A stretch of 44,579 nt of DNA from a virus, in IMG/VR virus record IMGVR_UViG_3300030099_002989, positions 1 through 44,579 of that record; one strand, 5' to 3'. This document shows, piece by piece, positions 16,919 to 23,688 of the stretch. How positions within the stretch are numbered: the stretch's first letter is position 1; every line of letters begins with the position of its first letter. A program made the position numbers and the translations under genes. Below the pieces are notes generated by a model. It worked only from the letters and a program-made list of their open reading frames with translations, was not told the DNA's origin and did not search any database.

Positions 16919-17333
16919 CGAGTTGTTGACGGGTAGGCATCAACTTTGACCAGATTTGAGAATAAAAAGTTGCAGAGTTAGAAGGCGAAGTTTGCACCCA
17001 CTTGAGAAGACCAACTGCACCCTTGCTCGGCACACTACTTCTAGGTATCGAACCCACTGGGACGGCTGCGTACTCAAAGACGAAAGCCGCAGCCTCTCTC
17101 TCTGAGCAACTACCCGCCGGGGCAGAGAGGGAAAGTTCAGCGTACGGACACGGAGCCGCCTTTTCAGGAAGTTTGGATCTCTTACCGGGTTGTAAAGAGA
17201 GGACTTCTTCATACGCCTTGGCTGCTGCTTCTTTAGGCTCTAAGCCCTCTCCTTTTAATTTGTCCCTGAGTTCTAGGTATTTGTTCCAGACACCCAGTTC
17301 TGTCAACTGAGCCTTGATGTCCGCTTTGTTCAC
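16791..17333 (-). CDS. putative small terminase or DNA-binding protein
   Basis: This encodes 180 residues. The N-terminus (DIKAQLTELGVWNKYLELRDKLK) has a HTH-like helical feel, and the middle has a short motif AVGLLKWVQTSPSNSATFYS. A helical, acidic C-terminus follows. It lies two genes upstream of the large terminase and overlaps the endonuclease VII gene by 128 bases in another frame. Place and size fit a terminase small subunit, which recognises packaging DNA. No motif proves this. Confidence 0.5.
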   Translation of the reverse strand: MNKADIKAQLTELGVWNKYLELRDKLKGEGLEPKEAAAKAYEEVLSLQPGKRSKLPEKAAPCPYAELSLSAPAGSCSEREAAAFVFEYAAVPVGSIPRSSVPSKGAVGLLKWVQTSPSNSATFYSQIWSKLMPTRQQLDAEARFSDDGKEELEILARLEASLEREETPVQVSGVPEGSAE

Positions 17334-17548
17334 TTTTTGCCCTTTTTACGATTAGCGTCACGAGAAACAACACGCAAATTTTTTGCGCCGTTACCGCCAC
17401 CCTTGGCCAGTGGAGTTTTGTGATCCACTTCACGAGGGTCGCCAACCTTCAGTTTTTTCTTGCGACGAGCCAAGACTCTCAGCGACCGCGCCTTTCTTGC
17501 GCTTGTGCTACTGTGAAACTTCTTGTACTCACGTTTGTAATCACGCAC
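17330..17548 (-). CDS. HNH-like small basic protein
   Basis: This encodes 72 residues. The basic N-terminus MRDYKREYKKFHSSTSARKA is followed by VDHKTPLAKGGGNGAKNL and an Asn-Arg near 66. This is the reduced HNH pattern (DH ... GG ... NL ... N) found in many phages beside the terminase. Only the first His pair is canonical, so nuclease activity is uncertain. It overlaps the 16791..17333 gene by four bases. Confidence 0.65.
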   Translation of the reverse strand: MRDYKREYKKFHSSTSARKARSLRVLARRKKKLKVGDPREVDHKTPLAKGGGNGAKNLRVVSRDANRKKGKK

Positions 17549-17786
17549 GTTTACTTGCCTGCTTTACACCTTTTTTCCAACTAATCCTCGCCGGGCCAGT
17601 CTTCTTTTTCTTTGAAGCGTTGCACTGAGCCATAGTGGGGCGACAGGCTGGGTAGGGTCTTTTTGACCCACCCTTCGCCGATTTGCGCCCACAAGGTTTG
17701 CCGGTTTTGCAATCAACCCAGCCTTTGCCCTTGTTCTGAGCAAACCATTGGCGGAGTCCACCGCCTGTGTTTGCCATGCGTGCCAT
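17541..17786 (-). CDS. DUF5872-like small protein
   Basis: This encodes 81 residues. The pattern WVDCKTGKPCGRKSAKGG, then YPACRPTMAQCNASKKKK (D-C-K-x-GKPCGR ... Y-P-x-C-R-P ... C-N) is that of small DUF5872-type proteins found in aquatic phages and large viruses. Four cysteines suggest a metal site. Function unknown. It overlaps the HNH-like gene by eight bases. Confidence 0.6.
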   Translation of the reverse strand: MARMANTGGGLRQWFAQNKGKGWVDCKTGKPCGRKSAKGGSKRPYPACRPTMAQCNASKKKKTGPARISWKKGVKQASKRA

Positions 17787-17962
17787 TACATGCCTCTACG
17801 CTTGTTTTTCTTTGCACCAGCAATCACATCAGCACGGGTAATCTTGTCCCGTGGTTCTGCCAAAGCAGCCAGTCCCATCTTCATGCGACCACGCATGCCC
17901 TTCTTCTTCTTTTTCATGCCTTCCATGCCGGTGATATCTTTACCGCCCATGCCGTATTTCAT
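17786..17962 (-). CDS. 58-residue Met/Lys-rich basic protein
   Basis: The ATG at 17962..17960 overlaps the stop of the upstream gene (TAATG). The protein begins MKYGMGGKDITGMEG, continues with Lys/Met/Arg blocks and ends AGAKKNKRRGM. A longer in-frame ORF to 18019 is rejected because it would overlap the 17962..18114 gene. Strongly basic and probably virion- or nucleic-acid-associated. Function unknown. Confidence 0.55.
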   Translation of the reverse strand: MKYGMGGKDITGMEGMKKKKKGMRGRMKMGLAALAEPRDKITRADVIAGAKKNKRRGM

Positions 17963-18114
17963 TACTTCTTGCCCTTCTTCCAACCGCCACCTTTGGACTT
18001 GTACCACTTTGCAGCCCATCCGTTGGCGTATGCGGATGGGTACACCTTAAACTTAGATTTAGCCAGCGACTTTGCTCGGCTCCACAACGATGGGTTTGTT
18101 GGTTTGTTAGCCAC
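17962..18114 (-). CDS. 50-residue conserved basic phage protein
   Basis: This starts with GTG 18114. The product begins VANKPTNPSLWSRAKSLAKS and has YPSAYANGWAAKWYKSKGGG near its end. This matches a family of short proteins (N-P-x-L-W-x-x-A-K ... Y-P-S-A-Y-A-x-x-W) common in aquatic phages. The stop TAA overlaps the next start. An out-of-frame ATG sits two bases before the GTG, so the start is slightly uncertain. Confidence 0.6.
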   Translation of the reverse strand: MANKPTNPSLWSRAKSLAKSKFKVYPSAYANGWAAKWYKSKGGGWKKGKK

Positions 18115-19153
18115 ATGCACCCCAGTTTGAAATTACTTTGAGAATGGCATTGAAGCCGTTGTTTGTCTGGTAGTGGTATCGGTAAGAAGCCACATCCCCA
18201 AGAACTTGTAACAAATCTTCAAAACCTACAATTCCGTCTTCGTTAAGGTCAGACGGACACGAGTTGTCTGCGTCGTACTCGACTTGGTATGGCGATGGTT
18301 CGCACGGGTGGTCATTGCCACAAGCAAAGCGCACAACGCCAGAAGAGACGAACCTGTCGGGACCGGTGAACCTAGCGATATGAAACGAACCCGGCCACTT
18401 CTCGCTCATCCAATCAACGTCAGCGTTCCAGCGGATCAGGTCACCGTAGTCATTTTGTGATGGTGCAGAACAGCACCTCTGACCTTGAACCTCACCAACT
18501 GGTATCGGCTCCCAATACTTGATAATCATGCCAAGTGTTGGGCTTGGGCTTATCAAATCCTTGTGCTGCTGCTGCACCAACGGGTACTTGTATTGCTGTG
18601 AGTTCCCGTACTTCTTGCCCAACGGACCGTGCAGAATCCACGAGTCACACCATGCGTACTCAAGGTCAACCAGATCAGCCGTCCGTGGACAGCATCCCTG
18701 TGGGCCTTCAAACACCCAGTTGATTGGGGTGAAGTTCATACCCAGATACATCCAACGCTGGTATGGGTTGGCTTGGATGCAGTCCCAATACTCTCCTGCT
18801 CCGGGGCAAAGAATACCGGTGTCTTGGTTCCAATAGTCGATGCACTCTTGGCAGTTCTCTAGCCAAGGGTAAACGCTGTCAGGTCTGTGGTTCTTGAAGA
18901 CCTCGCCCTGAATCATCCAAGTAAATGCACGGGATGGCGACTCATTGCCACGGGTGCAGCCAATCATGTACGGGCGGCGTGGATCTCCGTTGGGGTACGA
19001 GAAGTCAGGGTCAAACCCAGTCTGGATGTACACGTCAAACGTGCGACCAAACGGAGTCAAACGACCCAGATCATCAATCCACATCGCCACCGCATCGGGG
19101 TCACTTGGTGGCCCAGCCAAAACAGACAAAAAAGACAGCAGGAAAGACATCAT
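18107..19153 (-). CDS. secreted-type protein with C-terminal dockerin-like module
   Basis: This encodes 348 residues. The N-terminus MMSFLLSFLSVLAGPPS looks like a short signal peptide. The main part is rich in Cys, Trp and Tyr, with no known domain. Residues 299-348 run CPSDLNEDGIVGFEDLLQVL and end VISNWGACG. This is the calcium-binding D-x-N-x-D-G loop plus WGxC ending found in secreted proteins of Planctomycetota and some marine bacteria, often with a terminal disulfide. A phage gene of this kind may have been captured from the host. Function unknown; surface display or host envelope binding is inferred. It overlaps its neighbours. Confidence 0.75.
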   Translation of the reverse strand: MMSFLLSFLSVLAGPPSDPDAVAMWIDDLGRLTPFGRTFDVYIQTGFDPDFSYPNGDPRRPYMIGCTRGNESPSRAFTWMIQGEVFKNHRPDSVYPWLENCQECIDYWNQDTGILCPGAGEYWDCIQANPYQRWMYLGMNFTPINWVFEGPQGCCPRTADLVDLEYAWCDSWILHGPLGKKYGNSQQYKYPLVQQQHKDLISPSPTLGMIIKYWEPIPVGEVQGQRCCSAPSQNDYGDLIRWNADVDWMSEKWPGSFHIARFTGPDRFVSSGVVRFACGNDHPCEPSPYQVEYDADNSCPSDLNEDGIVGFEDLLQVLGDVASYRYHYQTNNGFNAILKVISNWGACG

Positions 19154-19296
19154 CCCTTTCTGTGACCGTAGCCCTTCTTCTTCAAGGCCAAGTGTTTTTC
19201 ATAGGTGTTGGCTTTCACAGCCTTGCCATCTTTGTACATCATGTGAACCTTGAATTTTTTCATGGCTTTACCCATACGCTTTTTCATATCTTTCAT
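19150..19296 (-). CDS. 48-residue basic protein
   Basis: This starts at ATG 19296. The protein begins MKDMKKRMGKAMKKFKVHMM, then a Tyr/Lys-rich part, and ends GYGHRKG. The stop overlaps the start of the dockerin-like gene (GGATGATG), so translation is coupled. It is one of a string of tiny basic genes. Function unknown. Confidence 0.55.
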   Translation of the reverse strand: MKDMKKRMGKAMKKFKVHMMYKDGKAVKANTYEKHLALKKKGYGHRKG

Positions 19297-19574
19297 TAGC
19301 ACTTCCATCGCCGTCTAGCAGCGCAAATCCTTTTTTCTGGAGTTTTGGAACAGTTGACGTTGTGCATTTTCATCTGCCCTTTTGACCTTGCACAGTATGA
19401 CGTACGACGCTTTCCGCCACCGGGCTGTGGAGCCTTAAGGTTGCTGCCAGTCGCACGGTTGTATTTGGCTCTGCCCTTGGCAGTAAGTCCAGCACCCTGA
19501 GAAGCAGGTTTCTTTTCTCCACGTTTGATGGAGAGGGAGACTGCTTTCCTCATTCGTTTGCGGGCGCTTTTCAT
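19296..19574 (-). CDS. DUF6321-like protein
   Basis: This encodes 92 residues. It contains GLTAKGRAKYNRATGSNL, KAPQPGGGKRRTSYCARSKG and NCSKTPEKRICAARRRWKC. This order matches DUF6321, a small basic family frequent in aquatic phages. Three to four cysteines suggest a metal site. Function unknown. It shares base 19296 with the next gene and four bases with 19571..19993. Confidence 0.65.
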   Translation of the reverse strand: MKSARKRMRKAVSLSIKRGEKKPASQGAGLTAKGRAKYNRATGSNLKAPQPGGGKRRTSYCARSKGQMKMHNVNCSKTPEKRICAARRRWKC

Positions 19575-19993
19575 TGGGTTCTCTTGCGGGATGGCGTGAG
19601 CATTAGACCAAATAACATCATCGGACCAACCTCTGGAAGAAAGATTGGCTCCAGTGAAGCGTGCTGACCAAGAGTTGGCGTAAGTGCTGGTAAATCAGGA
19701 AATAGGGATACGTTCTGGCTTTGAACCAGCAGGATCTCATTTCCTTGGGTTGGAGTCCGTACGCTCGAAGCAAGGCTTTTTGAGCCTGATGGCTGAGCCG
19801 TTTCTTGGGTGATTGCTTGCTCAACTGATTCCGATAACCCGACCGCATAATCAAACGTCTCCTTGCCGACCAATGTCCCAAGGATTGCCAACACAATGGT
19901 CAAACGCTGGTTGTTGGACTGCAACTTCTCACGCTGCTTCTCACAGTCTGCGAGACCCTGCTGCGTTCGTTTGTCACATACAGGACAACTCAT
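19571..19993 (-). CDS. first late gene: zinc-knuckle plus TM protein with PEP-CTERM-like tail
   Basis: This encodes 140 residues. The N-terminal CxxC (MSCPVCDKRTQQG) is followed by a coiled stretch and one membrane segment (LTIVLAILGTLVG). The C-terminus reads PEVGPMMLFGLMLTPSRKRT: a Pro-Glu, a short hydrophobic part and a basic end, recalling PEP-CTERM sorting tails of bacterial envelope proteins, though the hydrophobic part is short. It is the first gene of the minus-strand late operon after the divergent region. Function unknown. Confidence 0.55.
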   Translation of the reverse strand: MSCPVCDKRTQQGLADCEKQREKLQSNNQRLTIVLAILGTLVGKETFDYAVGLSESVEQAITQETAQPSGSKSLASSVRTPTQGNEILLVQSQNVSLFPDLPALTPTLGQHASLEPIFLPEVGPMMLFGLMLTPSRKRTQ

Positions 19994-20371
19994 AACCCCA
20001 TCATCGGGTCTTACCTAACTTAACACCCCAAAATCCACCGTGTATTTGCATGGGCTATGTAATATGTAGTGCAGGCAGGGGCGTGGATCTGTCTTTGACA
20101 GATCAGCAGCAGAGGCAGCCAAAATCTAGCGTCAGCCCCCTCTAGGGGCTGTTGTGGCCGTGGTTCAAGCGTTCGGTTGGCCATTTTGCTGTGCAAAATG
20201 CACACGCGCGCGCACGCAAGGCTTCGCACAGGTTTGGATGGTATCCAAACCCCATGGGAAGCCCCATGAGTCGGCACGGGGTTTGCCATGCAAACCCTCA
20301 GCGGGGACTACTGAACTGTCGGATCGGAGCAAGGTCAGCCCGGCCAACCTTGAACCCCAAAGGGGTTCATA

Positions 20372-20420
20372 CTCCCATTTCCTTGGGGGGGAGTCTTACG
20401 ACCCCCCAAGGAAATGGGAG
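20372..20420 (+). repeat. AGTCTTACGA-apex hairpin, copy 1
   Basis: A perfect 19-bp stem joins 20372-20390 and 20402-20420, arms CTCCCATTTCCTTGGGGGG and its complement. The 11-base loop is GAGTCTTACGA, in which GTC and GAC can pair further to leave a TTAC tip. No U-tract follows. It lies 68 bases upstream of the first early gene, after an 8-bp hairpin with AAA loop. Confidence 0.9.
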
Positions 20421-20475
20421 GTAGCAGCAAAGTTGCTGCTGTCGAGGGTCGAGTTCATTTTGCTGCTGAAGCAGC

Positions 20476-20488
20476 AGGAGTTTGTACC
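20476..20488 (+). promoter_or_regulatory. initiation cassette AGGAGTTTGTACC-ATG
   Basis: A Shine-Dalgarno AGGAG lies 8 bases before ATG 20489, in a 13-base block that is nearly the same at 21309, 21489 and 23689. It decides the start of the 20489..20896 gene over an upstream in-frame codon at 20414. A 6-bp hairpin ends exactly at the start of the AGGAG. Confidence 0.8.
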
Positions 20489-20896
20489 ATGGCGAAGCCA
20501 TCACAAAAATCAGTCCGTGTCCCCAAAGCCTCGGCTTTGGACATCATCAACGCCGTCCTTGCTCAGCATGCTGAGCAATCAGAAGCAGACCAAGGTCAGG
20601 AGTATCCTGACCGCTGGACTGAAGAAATGAAATTTCTTTCCGAGCGTATCGAGAACCTCCGGTTCTCAATGAACAGAGTTTGCGAAGCAATCGACCGAGC
20701 CGACCAGATTCTTGACGACGATAACATCGTCGGAGGGATCAACGAAGAGGATGCCGTCACTGCTGGATCAGCAGTGATGTCGGCCAGTGATCTTATGGAT
20801 CACTGCTGGGAGGAGATGGAGATCATGGAGAATCGGTTGAACCGATTGGATGCGGCTACATACTCAGCCACGGAGGACGAAGGCTGGGTTGACTGA
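20489..20896 (+). CDS. first early gene, acidic helical protein, unknown
   Basis: This encodes 135 residues beginning MAKPSQKSVRVPKASALD. It is acidic and mostly helical (EEMKFLSERIENLRFSMNRV) with a second helical half, possibly a coiled coil. No family is recognised. It is the first gene after the divergent region, so a host-takeover or regulatory role is plausible. The coding sequence is unusually rich in hairpins: 20523-20540, 20559-20578 (a 20-base palindrome), 20594-20612, 20651-20667, 20716-20732, 20757-20777 (9 bp), 20785-20805 and 20831-20847. Confidence 0.7.
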   Translation: MAKPSQKSVRVPKASALDIINAVLAQHAEQSEADQGQEYPDRWTEEMKFLSERIENLRFSMNRVCEAIDRADQILDDDNIVGGINEEDAVTAGSAVMSASDLMDHCWEEMEIMENRLNRLDAATYSATEDEGWVD

Positions 20897-20927
20897 GCCG
20901 AAGGGTTCAACACCCAAAGGGTGTTGT

Positions 20928-20979
20928 CCCCCTCCTGTGTAGAGGAGGAAGTCTTACGACTCCTCTACACAGGAGGGGG
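20928..20979 (+). repeat. AGTCTTACGA-apex hairpin, copy 2
   Basis: A perfect 19-bp stem pairs 20928-20946 with 20961-20979; the arm is CCCCCTCCTGTGTAGAGGA. The arms share no sequence with copy 1, but the loop again contains AGTCTTACGA. Preceded two bases earlier by an 8-bp AAA-loop hairpin, the same tandem arrangement as copy 1. Confidence 0.9.
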
Positions 20980-21243
20980 TCACCAACCAAAGTGACCTCG
21001 ACAAACCGATTCGATCCGGAGCGATCCGGACACCTCTATGCTACGGCGTTGAGGCTGGCCGACAAACGGCGAAGCCGAAGACGAGCGAAAGAGTCCACGT
21101 CTCCAGTGGTTGGTAACCACTGGGAAGGGCGGCACGACGGTAGCAGGGTGAATTGCACATTTGCTACCAGCAAATGGAGCCGCGTATGGCAACTTCGTTG
21201 CGGTAGGCACCAGCCACGGCTTGGCATGGATCGAAGATCGGTA

Positions 21244-21298
21244 GCCGCTCATGGCAAAGGCTAGAGCCTTTGGTGGGGTTCGATTCCCCTCAGCGGTA
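21244..21298 (+). other. tRNA-like element lacking an anticodon arm
   Basis: Acceptor strands GCCGCTC (21244-21250) and CAGCGGT (21291-21297) pair at six of seven positions (one G-U). A two-base AT linker, a 16-base D-arm-like part (21253-21268, GGC/GCC stem, GG in the loop), a five-base variable part (TTTGG) and a T arm follow. The T arm is GGGG/CCCC around loop TTCGATT, matching the tRNA B-box GGTTCGANTCC. The span equals a tRNA from which positions 26-43 are missing. No CCA is encoded. A competing 8-bp hairpin (CAAAGGCT/AGCCTTTG) covers the D arm. It could be a tRNA mimic, a decayed tRNA or an integration-site tRNA fragment. Confidence 0.5.
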
Positions 21299-21308
21299 TT
21301 CAACAAAC

Positions 21309-21320
21309 GGAGTTTGCACC
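21309..21320 (+). promoter_or_regulatory. initiation cassette GGAGTTTGCACC-ATG
   Basis: This block is the start-site cassette of 21321..21482. It is identical to 23689-23700 and exactly complementary to 22153-22164 further down the same transcript. It fixes the ATG at 21321 rather than an in-frame start at 21270. Confidence 0.85.
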
Positions 21321-21482
21321 ATGTTTGAGTTTGAGATCGTCCTCCGGTGTCGAGACACCGGACACACACACACCATGACCGTAGCAATCCAGTCGGATTG
21401 CACCACGGATGCCAAGTTTGTCGCGGCAGAGAATCTGCCGATGACCGAGACCGAAGAGATCATCAGCGTTCAGCCTTGCTGA
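21321..21482 (+). CDS. small early protein, unknown
   Basis: This encodes 53 residues beginning MFEFEIVLRCRDTGHTHTMT and ending IISVQPC. It is probably a small alpha/beta protein: two strands with a charged helix. No family is recognised. The coding part holds hairpins at 21344-21361, 21384-21401, 21424-21440 and 21468-21484 (over the stop codon). Confidence 0.65.
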   Translation: MFEFEIVLRCRDTGHTHTMTVAIQSDCTTDAKFVAAENLPMTETEEIISVQPC

Positions 21483-21488
21483 ACAGAA

Positions 21489-21500
21489 AGGGTTTGCACC
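21489..21500 (+). promoter_or_regulatory. initiation cassette AGGGTTTGCACC-ATG
   Basis: A variant of the shared cassette with a weaker Shine-Dalgarno (AAAGGG). It can pair with the complement at 22153-22164 at 11 of 12 positions, which would link the start region to the 3' untranslated part of its own gene. Confidence 0.75.
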
Positions 21501-22151
21501 ATGTCCGAAGCAAAAATCATCACCACCGAAGGTGACACTTTTCTCTCCGATGTCTACATCGACTCGGAGTCATGGATCACCTCGGTCACAGACCGAGAGA
21601 TCGAGGCCGACAACGAAAGCGACGAGTTCATCTTTGCTTCTGACGAAGCAGCGGTCGCGTCTTTGCTTGCAAAGACCAAAGGCGAGCCGTATGTCCGAGT
21701 CGGCTCTGGAGCCGACAACACATACAACCACGAGAACAACTTTGCGGAGCAAATCCTGTTCTCGCTTTGGGTTCCCCAAAGCATGATTGACGACCATTGG
21801 TCGTCCAACGGTGGAGTTGACTCCGCCGATTGGTTGTACTGCGACAACTTGGTTGTCGCTTGCAACCTCCACCGAGGTGGAGATGTCCGGGGCAACTACG
21901 GCGATATCCGCCTCTTCGAGGTGGATAGCATCGGCGACACTTCGTTCTTCGATTGGTGCGTTGGATGGCATGTCGAAGACGGCGAGGGCAACGACCTTGA
22001 TTCTCAAGGTAAGTTCCAAGTCGGCTACGCCTCAAGTCCACTCCACGAAGTGGAGATGGAGTTTGGTGAGCGTGGCGAGTGGCGCGAAGGGAAGTTCTAC
22101 TTCGACGCTCATCCCGGCGTGGTGGCTACGCCATACACCATCACTTACTGA
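21501..22151 (+). CDS. early acidic protein, unknown
   Basis: This encodes 216 residues. It begins MSEAKIITTEGDTFLSDVY, has EIEADNESDEFIFASDEAA early, and is rich in Trp, Asp and Gly. The C-terminal part (HEVEMEFGERGEWREGKFYF) is beta-like. There are no membrane spans. I recognise no family. The gene is full of hairpins, such as 21661-21674, 21699-21716, 21841-21859 (8 bp), 21867-21882 and 21995-22009. Its 3' untranslated part contains the complement of its own initiation cassette. Confidence 0.7.
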   Translation: MSEAKIITTEGDTFLSDVYIDSESWITSVTDREIEADNESDEFIFASDEAAVASLLAKTKGEPYVRVGSGADNTYNHENNFAEQILFSLWVPQSMIDDHWSSNGGVDSADWLYCDNLVVACNLHRGGDVRGNYGDIRLFEVDSIGDTSFFDWCVGWHVEDGEGNDLDSQGKFQVGYASSPLHEVEMEFGERGEWREGKFYFDAHPGVVATPYTITY

Positions 22152-22152
22152 C

Positions 22153-22164
22153 GGTGCAAACTCC
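22153..22164 (+). promoter_or_regulatory. antisense-like complement of the initiation cassette
   Basis: GGTGCAAACTCC begins two bases after the stop of 21501..22151 and is the exact complement of GGAGTTTGCACC at 21309-21320 and 23689-23700. In one long mRNA it could pair with these ribosome sites and lower translation. It is observed in sequence; the role is inferred. Confidence 0.6.
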
Positions 22165-22222
22165 CCACCGCGTGAGGCTCTGCCTTGCGTGGTGGGTTTG
22201 CCGAAAAGGCGACAACCGAATA

Positions 22223-22267
22223 CCCCTTTATCTCAGGGGGAGTCTTACGACCCCTGAGAGAAAGGGG
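22223..22267 (+). repeat. AGTCTTACGA-apex hairpin, copy 3
   Basis: A 17-bp stem with one mismatch pairs 22223-22239 and 22251-22267 (arm CCCCTTTATCTCAGGGG). The loop is GAGTCTTACGA, as in copy 1. It sits 73 bases upstream of the ATPase start. Confidence 0.9.
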
Positions 22268-22340
22268 AAAGCAACTGGCAAGTCAGCGATGGTCGTTGGC
22301 TGCCGTAAAACTGGCGCTGCTTTGCAGCAAGGAGATGGCC

Positions 22341-23618
22341 ATGAGCCGACGAGAATTGACCGAGGCTAGGAATCGCATCAAGGCGGTTTGCAACCTCTCG
22401 GGGACGAAGTCCTCGCTGTACAACTACCTTCGGATGCCGGAAGCAAGGTTCTTGCTTCAGGATGATGCAAACGGAGCCAAGATGTGGCTCCAACAGTACG
22501 GTGGTGACGCTGTCAAGGCGGTACTTTCGTACCGATTCGCTGGTGACTGGCCTGCTCTTCTGCAAGAAGAGTGCAAGGAACGATTCGCCGACCCCACCGA
22601 CTTACGTCGGCACTACCGGCTCAAGATGGTCGGCGGCGACCCAACGTTCTTGGAACGTTTGGTCTCATCGTTCGGCGGCGAGCCGCTTGACATGCCCCTT
22701 GGGGCAGAGGATCAGCCCCAGCCTGCTCCGGTTCCACCCCCTCCACCCAATCAGGAATTGCTAAAGCAATCCCCCGACAACCCCTTTGCTAGGGCAAAGG
22801 AGATGATCGAGCAAGCCGTTGCCAATGGCACGATCAAGAACCCACACAAGCAACTCTCCGAGATGCTGACCTGCGTTCTGATGTTCGGTAGGTGCTACGC
22901 CGCTGGTCCCTCCGGGACTGGCAAGTCGTTTGCAGCGAAGCAAGTCGCTGCAATCCTTGGCCGTGAGGACATCTACCATGGCTGCAACAAGAACGACTAC
23001 CCCGAGAAGTATCTCGGCAACCCCACCCTCGACGGCACCTTCAAGGAAGGTGTCGTGACTGGGGCATACGACAAGCCAGTCGTCCTCGTCCTTGACGAGA
23101 TGGACAAGGCAGACAGCGGTTGCACCGCATGTCTCAACCAGTTCGTCAACTTCGATGACAACGTAAACGTTGGTGACCGCAAGGTTCACCGTCACGAAGA
23201 CTTCGTCTTCATCGGTACTGGCAACTCAGCCATGGATGGCCCGGGCGGTAGCGAAGGTGTCTACGACACCGAGCGTCAGTCAGCCGACTTCGTCGCTAGG
23301 TGGGAGCAACTCGGTGTGATGGTTCACTTCGACTACGACCCCGACATGGAGCGTGTCTTGCTCGGCATGTTTGCTTCTGAGTACGACCTCCTTGCTAAGG
23401 CAAGGAAAAACATCAAGGACGAAGGGGTCTCGTCAGCCCGCACCATCCAGACTCGTACATGTCTTGGATGGCAGAAGTGGCGTTCCGCCGGCCTCACCAT
23501 TGGTGAGACAGTCGGCCGGATGTGTCGGCTTTGGTCTCCTACGGAGATCAAGAAGGTGTGGAAGCACCTGACCAAGACGGACTTGGACATGGCCGTGTCG
23601 ATGGTTGGATCATGGTGA
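22341..23618 (+). CDS. AAA+ ATPase (MoxR/CobS-like)
   Basis: This encodes 425 residues from ATG 22341, which follows AAGGAG with six bases. Longer in-frame starts run through hairpin 3 and are rejected. Residues 1-140 are helical with a Pro-rich hinge (QPQPAPVPPPPP). Walker A GPSGTGKS is at 189-196, Walker B VVLVLDEMD at 247-255, sensor 1 FIGTGNS at 290-296, and Arg-finger candidates follow at 312 and 320. This is the CobS/MoxR-like branch, which remodels partner proteins, often with a VWA-type partner. The next gene is DUF7192-like, a pairing known in other phages. Hairpins fill the gene, for example 22440-22458, 22473-22491, 22519-22534 and 22555-22571. Confidence 0.85.
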   Translation: MSRRELTEARNRIKAVCNLSGTKSSLYNYLRMPEARFLLQDDANGAKMWLQQYGGDAVKAVLSYRFAGDWPALLQEECKERFADPTDLRRHYRLKMVGGDPTFLERLVSSFGGEPLDMPLGAEDQPQPAPVPPPPPNQELLKQSPDNPFARAKEMIEQAVANGTIKNPHKQLSEMLTCVLMFGRCYAAGPSGTGKSFAAKQVAAILGREDIYHGCNKNDYPEKYLGNPTLDGTFKEGVVTGAYDKPVVLVLDEMDKADSGCTACLNQFVNFDDNVNVGDRKVHRHEDFVFIGTGNSAMDGPGGSEGVYDTERQSADFVARWEQLGVMVHFDYDPDMERVLLGMFASEYDLLAKARKNIKDEGVSSARTIQTRTCLGWQKWRSAGLTIGETVGRMCRLWSPTEIKKVWKHLTKTDLDMAVSMVGSW

Positions 23619-23640
23619 TCCAACCCAACCAATAACCCAA

Positions 23641-23684
23641 CCCCTCTCCTACTGGGGGAGTCTACGACCCCAGTAGGTGAGGGG
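23641..23684 (+). repeat. AGTCTACGA-apex hairpin, copy 4
   Basis: A 17-bp stem with one mismatch pairs 23641-23657 and 23668-23684. The loop GAGTCTACGA is the family apex with one T lost (GTC-TAC-GAC). It is preceded by a 10-bp hairpin (23603-23625) over the ATPase stop codon and lies 16 bases before the next ATG. Confidence 0.9.
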
Positions 23685-23688
23685 ATAA

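Larger units (their letters stand above)
19994..20488. other. divergent intergenic region with a chain of hairpins
   Basis: These 495 bases separate the leftward late operon from the rightward early operon, so they should contain promoters for both and perhaps an origin, but I could not pick a convincing -10/-35 pair. From 20086 on it is a chain of perfect hairpins: 20086-20104 (8 bp), 20133-20151 (7), 20182-20200 (8), 20231-20251 (9), 20279-20297 (8), 20351-20369 (8), 20372-20420 (19), 20423-20440, and 20461-20476 just before the Shine-Dalgarno. Bases 20199-20218 alternate purine and pyrimidine (a CG/CA run) and could form Z-DNA. Confidence 0.8.
20897..21320 (+). other. structured non-coding region between early genes 1 and 2
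   Basis: These 424 bases lack a convincing gene. They hold an 8-bp AAA-loop hairpin (20908-20926), the second AGTCTTACGA hairpin (20928-20979), a 9-bp hairpin with GGT loop near 21100-21120, and several smaller ones. They end in a 55-base tRNA-like element and the initiation cassette of the next gene. A GTG-started frame of 90 codons exists (20992-21264) but has no suitable ribosome site. A structured untranslated RNA seems more likely. Confidence 0.65.

Noticed and set aside
19994-20085. Sigma-70 promoters for the two divergent operons
   Set aside because: AT-rich words (TAATAT, TACATA) occur but no -35 lies at a proper distance.
20992-21264. GTG-started 90-codon frame in the region after the first early gene
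   Set aside because: The only purine-rich site is inside hairpin 2 and 15 bases away. The protein looks random and the region is full of RNA structure, including the tRNA-like element.
21244-21298. A complete functional tRNA
   Set aside because: There is a good T arm and acceptor but no anticodon arm, so it cannot decode; called tRNA-like only.
22185-22340. Upstream start of the AAA+ gene
   Set aside because: It would translate through hairpin copy 3; ATG 22341 has a good AAGGAG at proper distance.
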